Part shown: piece after piece, positions 5,499 to 5,854 of the stretch
Numbering within the stretch: the stretch's first letter is position 1
Layout of the letters: every line of letters starts with the position of its first letter
NCBI GenBank assembly: GCA_016927095.1
Contig: JAFGNI010000485.1
Span: 1 to 5,854, forward strand
Origin: Anaerolineae bacterium
GTDB lineage: Bacteria; Chloroflexota; Anaerolineae; B4-G1; SLSP01
Direction of reading: 5' to 3'
DNA length: 5,854 nucleotides
The notes under the pieces: model-generated
What the model was told of the DNA's origin: nothing
The model's database searches: none
The model's input: the letters and a program-made list of their open reading frames with translations, nothing else
Position numbers and translations under genes: made by a program

Positions 5499-5854
5499 AT
5501 GTCGCCCAGATCACAGAAGACTACCGCCCAGACCCTCGCACTCTCGGTCCTGTGTGTCGTCCTGGCTGCCGTTGTGGTCGTGCTGCTTGCCAAGATCTTC
5601 GAGACAGCACGGGCCCTGCCGGCGAATGGCAACGCGAACGGGGTCAGGATCATCACACCGACGCCCATCCCGATGACGCCCTCACCGACTCCGACGGCGA
5701 CCGCGACCCCAACGGCGACGCCGACGGCTACGGCAACGCCGACCCAGACCCCCACGCCGACCTCGACACCCACCGATACGCCGACGCCGACACTCACCCC
5801 GACGCCGCTGCCGCTTAACCGTCCGACAGCCGTGCCCATCCAGATCTCACAGAC
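5499..5854 (+). CDS. Membrane-anchored Thr-Pro-rich protein, N-terminal part (3' end outside window)
   Basis: The frame is open from ATG 5499 to the window end (118 full codons), so the gene continues beyond it. The N-terminus is short and basic (Arg4, Lys7), then residues about 12-31 form one strongly hydrophobic segment rich in Val, Leu and Ala. This predicts a type II signal anchor with the rest outside the membrane. An Ala-Arg-Ala at 37-39 could allow signal-peptidase cleavage instead; Cys19 is preceded by Leu and does not fit a lipobox. Residues 53-105 are a low-complexity Thr-Pro stalk (TPTPTSTPTDTP-like), followed by NRPTAVPIQ, which may start a folded extracellular domain beyond the window. 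Such stalks are common in Chloroflexota surface proteins, sensors and lipoproteins. The domain that would reveal its function is not visible. The divergent position suggests shared control with the minus-strand operon. Confidence 0.82.
   Translation, partial: MSPRSQKTTAQTLALSVLCVVLAAVVVVLLAKIFETARALPANGNANGVRIITPTPIPMTPSPTPTATATPTATPTATATPTQTPTPTSTPTDTPTPTLTPTPLPLNRPTAVPIQISQ
5655..5813 (+). repeat. Low-complexity Thr-Pro codon repeat inside the membrane-protein gene
   Basis: About 159 bp dominated by irregular ACG/ACC/ACA and CCG/CCC/CCA codons, encoding a 53-residue Thr-Pro-rich stalk with interspersed Ala, Ser, Ile and Leu. Codon third positions vary, so this is selected protein composition rather than a simple DNA tandem array. 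It also generates long spurious frames on both strands. Confidence 0.85.

Noticed and set aside
5651..5815. CRISPR-like or tandem DNA repeat array in the 3' end
   Set aside because: The periodicity is that of Thr-Pro codons with varied third bases; there are no constant repeats with unique spacers.
5552..5818. Asp/Ala-rich plus-strand frame with calcium-binding-like repeats
   Set aside because: It is the shifted reading of the Thr-Pro stalk codons; the frame from 5499 has an anchor segment and a promoter, and this one has neither.
5474..5839. Gly-Val repeat protein on the minus strand
   Set aside because: The Gly-Val alternation is simply the reverse complement of Thr-Pro codons in the stalk of the plus-strand gene.

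Overview
The window is GC-rich DNA, most likely from a member of the Chloroflexota (Anaerolineae/Caldilineae-like). This is an inference from two things: the GyrA sequence style, and a membrane-anchored protein with a long Thr-Pro-rich stalk of the kind abundant in that phylum. No rRNA, tRNA, CRISPR array, intact transposon or phage gene is visible.

Layout. (1) 1-1575, + strand: the 3' part of gyrA, cut by the window start. It encodes the end of the breakage-reunion domain, a six-bladed DNA-wrapping domain and an acidic tail. (2) 1637-3025, + strand: a Schlafen/AlbA_2-type ATP-binding putative regulator with a C-terminal winged helix, about 60 bp behind gyrA and possibly co-transcribed with it. 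(3) 3094-5229, - strand: a tight three-gene operon converging on the previous gene. In order of transcription it holds a small tyrosine-phosphatase-like protein (5229-4759), an NAD(H)/NAD-RNA Nudix pyrophosphatase NudC (4747-3728), and a 205-residue uncharacterised conserved protein with features reminiscent of CYTH tunnel enzymes (3711-3094). (4) 5230-5498: a 269-bp divergent control region. It carries a good sigma70-type promoter on each strand, and between the promoters a perfect 18-bp inverted repeat spanning 85 bp. (5) 5499-5854, + strand: the start of a membrane-anchored Thr-Pro-rich protein that runs off the window.

How the parts work together. The three-gene minus-strand operon is the most coherent unit: one clear promoter, gaps of 11 and 16 bp, a certain phosphohydrolase (NudC), a probable phosphatase-fold protein, and a third gene that may also bind phosphate compounds. 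A role in nucleotide or NAD housekeeping is a reasonable inference but is not shown by the sequence. The most unexplained DNA is the inverted-repeat element between the two divergent promoters, which could be a MITE-like insertion or a regulatory structure. I see no clear evidence of a wholly new biological system here.
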